A DNA stretch of 6,662 nucleotides from an archaeon (lineage in GTDB: Archaea > Nanobdellota > Nanobdellia > Pacearchaeales > GW2011-AR1): positions 1 to 6,662 of the forward strand of contig DAOWFF010000005.1 in NCBI GenBank assembly GCA_030638105.1, in the 5' to 3' direction. A program made the translations under genes and the position numbers. The notes below the pieces were generated by a model that saw nothing but the letters and a program-made list of their open reading frames with translations, was not told the DNA's origin and made no database searches. Positions 5,284-6,662 of the stretch are shown here, one piece after another (positions within the stretch are counted from its first letter, which is position 1; the number at the start of each line of letters is the position of its first letter).

Positions 5284-6216
5284 TTATTGGAAGGTTAAAA
5301 TTTCTTCGCAATTTAGTTGTTTAAATTTTTCAGAATCTACTTCTAAAATTGTTGGTAACATAAATTGATTATCTATTCCTTTTCCATCCATAGTCAAAGC
5401 TAAAATTTCTGGCTCATTAGAAACCGCGATTTGTTCTCCTACTGCCGACCCTCCAGTAACAATTGCTCCTGCTGTAAATACTACTCCAGTAATCCATCCT
5501 GCTGGAGTAAAAAAACTCGCAACCCCAACGACAACTCCTGTGGCTTGCGCAATTTTCCATCCATAACCAACATTGCTTGTAATTCCCATTACAACAAAAT
5601 ATTGTTTACCAATTTCAATGTTGCCAAAAGTATCGACCCCTTGCTTTTCAAAAAATTCTTGTTTAATACCTTTAATATTCTTAGTATCAAATAAATATTC
5701 AGAGTAAGTAATTTCTTTTCCATTCATATTTGTCTTACCCAAGTAATCATAAAGTTCATCTTTACTTATTTTTCCATCCTTAACTTCCTTTAAATTTTTT
5801 AAACTATCATCAAAAAGAATTTGAGAACAAATTGAACAATAATTATTATGTTTGAAATCACCTCCAACATAATCCACTTTGCCCTCGCCAAAGATCCACC
5901 AGCAATCAACCATTTCATTTGCTAAGACTTCATAGACCTCATTTTCAGTTTCAACTTTTTTAACCTCTGGTTTTATCAAACCCTCACAAGTCCCATCCTC
6001 AGTAATACACACATAATTTGTTTTGCAGTTTAAAGAAACCGCGTCTTTCGGAAGAACAGAATTTCCCCTCATGACCACAGAATTATGGCAAATCTCCTGA
6101 TCTGTTTCTTTTCCTAAATTCAATCTAAACAAGAAAAATAAAATTACCGCAAAGCTCGTAACTAAAATAACCAGCATGACTATTTGCTGTGTTGTCAATT
6201 CTCCTTTTTTTTTCAT
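5284..6216 (-). CDS. Large pilin-like surface protein with eight cysteines and a Gly-rich hydrophobic segment, 310 aa
   Basis: The N-terminus MKKKGELTTQQIVMLVILVT has three Lys, G5 and mature E-L-T-T-Q before a helix at about 11-31, a prepilin-like layout with Gln at +5. The extracytoplasmic part has eight cysteines (43, 64, 70, 77, 105, 127, 130, 303) including C127-x2-C130. A dense conserved-looking block is EVYEVLANEMVDCWWIFGEG (93-112), which I recall from Woesearchaeota/Pacearchaeota hypotheticals. Residues 213-265 are hydrophobic and glycine-rich (GVVVGVASFFTPAGWITGVV and onward), resembling a membrane hairpin or glycine zipper. A GAGG ribosome site lies 11 bases before the ATG. It is the largest protein of the cluster, so a tip, anchor or adhesin role is possible, but no known enzyme motif is visible. 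Confidence 0.83.
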   Translation of the reverse strand: MKKKGELTTQQIVMLVILVTSFAVILFFLFRLNLGKETDQEICHNSVVMRGNSVLPKDAVSLNCKTNYVCITEDGTCEGLIKPEVKKVETENEVYEVLANEMVDCWWIFGEGKVDYVGGDFKHNNYCSICSQILFDDSLKNLKEVKDGKISKDELYDYLGKTNMNGKEITYSEYLFDTKNIKGIKQEFFEKQGVDTFGNIEIGKQYFVVMGITSNVGYGWKIAQATGVVVGVASFFTPAGWITGVVFTAGAIVTGGSAVGEQIAVSNEPEILALTMDGKGIDNQFMLPTILEVDSEKFKQLNCEEILTFQ

Positions 6217-6235
6217 TTTAAAAATTTCCTCATTT

Positions 6236-6340
6236 TCAGGGCATCACTCCTATTTTCTTTAGCATGAAATACAGACCTGTCAAAGCCACTATAAAAAACA
6301 CAACCCATATCAAATGTTTCAAAAGATTATCTAAATTCAT
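6236..6340 (-). CDS. Small single-helix membrane protein, 34 aa
   Basis: ATG at 6340, TGA at 6236. The product begins MNLDNLLKHLIWVVFFIVAL and ends GLYFMLKKIGVMP. One hydrophobic helix (about 9-27) is followed by a basic turn (LKKIG). Its ATG overlaps the TGA of the preceding gene as ATGA, a strong sign of translational coupling, and the next gene starts 19 nt after its stop. I recall short proteins of this shape, with an LKxL-start and a K/R-x-x-G-V end, before the 310-aa family in DPANN genomes. It has no prepilin Gly site, so it is more likely a membrane partner of the surface proteins than a pilin. Function unknown. Confidence 0.68.
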   Translation of the reverse strand: MNLDNLLKHLIWVVFFIVALTGLYFMLKKIGVMP

Positions 6341-6662
6341 TTTTCCAGTATTTCAATTTTATTATTTATTTTGCTAATTAGAATTTCAGTCAAATCTTTT
6401 TTTATTTCAATCTCTTCGAATTTTTTCAGGTCTGGAACTATTAAACAAACACCATCTTTAGCACACTCTTCCGACTGTCTCTCTTCTTCTGATGTCCATA
6501 AAGATCTGTAACTAACTGCATTAACATTATCACAAATACACAAACAATTTTTCTTTGCACAAGAATTTGGTTTTTCATCTTCAGGAAAACTTAATAAATA
6601 CCATGTTTTTGGATTAAGTATTGGAAAATCTCTGCTCTGACCGGAATTTCTTACACTCTCAA
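6337..6662 (-). CDS. C-terminal part of a cysteine-rich, probably extracytoplasmic protein (5' end outside window)
   Basis: The frame is open from the window edge (first full codon at 6660) to TGA at 6337, giving 107 visible residues. A start at 6543 (TTG) would be possible but the frame continues upstream without a stop and keeps the same character, so this is a truncated longer gene. Visible cysteines form C-x4-C-x-C-x-C-x22-C-x5-C (SCAKKNCLCIC, then ECAKDGVC). I recall this CxCxC block from surface-type hypothetical proteins of DPANN archaea. It is followed by an acidic/basic tail (KKFEEIEIKKDLTEILISKI) with no membrane helix. The TGA overlaps the ATG of the 34-aa gene, so it belongs to the same operon. 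Metal binding or disulfides are both possible; the N-terminus is needed to tell whether it is pilin-like. Confidence 0.72.
   Translation of the reverse strand, partial: ESVRNSGQSRDFPILNPKTWYLLSFPEDEKPNSCAKKNCLCICDNVNAVSYRSLWTSEEERQSEECAKDGVCLIVPDLKKFEEIEIKKDLTEILISKINNKIEILEK

Noticed and set aside
5431..5694. Plus-strand open frame of 87 codons
   Set aside because: It is antisense to the 310-aa gene; its Cys/Ser/Asn-rich product comes from the opposite strand of Gly/Val codons.
1..6662. CRISPR arrays, insertion sequences, long repeats or tRNA genes
   Set aside because: Reading both strands showed no regularly spaced repeats, no transposase-like frame and no tRNA-like fold.

Overview
The window looks like a piece of a small-genome, AT-rich archaeon of the DPANN group, most likely Pacearchaeota/Woesearchaeota (Nanoarchaeia). 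The evidence is an archaeal RPA-type single-strand DNA-binding protein, an archaeal translation elongation factor 1-beta, an A24 prepilin peptidase of archaeal type, archaeal TATA boxes 25-27 nt upstream of ATG codons (leaderless genes), and several protein families I recognise only from DPANN genomes. The lineage is inferred from memory of these families; no search was run.

Left part (1-2260). An RPA-like gene (21-965, minus) is divergent from a plus-strand unit. That unit begins with a leaderless 74-codon reading frame (1070-1294), which looks like a cysteine-depleted relic of the zinc-ribbon gene usually found beside EF-1 beta in archaea. EF-1 beta (1270-1542) follows. A HIT-family protein (1640-2260) comes next; its histidine triad is degraded.

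Middle (2257-3256, minus). A membrane A24 prepilin peptidase (2257-3102) is convergent with the HIT gene and shares the 4-base TTAA that holds both stop codons. Upstream of it is a 38-residue, very basic small protein (3140-3256) with its own well-placed TATA box.

Right part (3299-6662, minus). This is a tightly packed operon-like run of at least eight genes. Six encode proteins with a short positively charged N-terminus, usually ending in Gly or Ala, followed at once by one hydrophobic helix and an extracytoplasmic domain: the layout of type IV prepilins and archaeal class III signal peptides. Their order along transcription is a 310-aa eight-cysteine protein, a 136-aa protein with a classic G-N-V-L-M-E prepilin site, a 172-aa protein, a 79-aa protein, a 104-aa protein and a 156-aa ten-cysteine protein. 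The last has its own promoter and a strong Shine-Dalgarno site and may be the most expressed product. Upstream are a 34-aa single-helix protein and the end of a cysteine-rich protein that runs off the window.

Together, 2257-6662 reads as an uncharacterised DPANN cell-surface system: pilin-like subunits with the peptidase that could process them, but with no secretion ATPase or platform protein inside the window. The function of the assembled structure is unknown.
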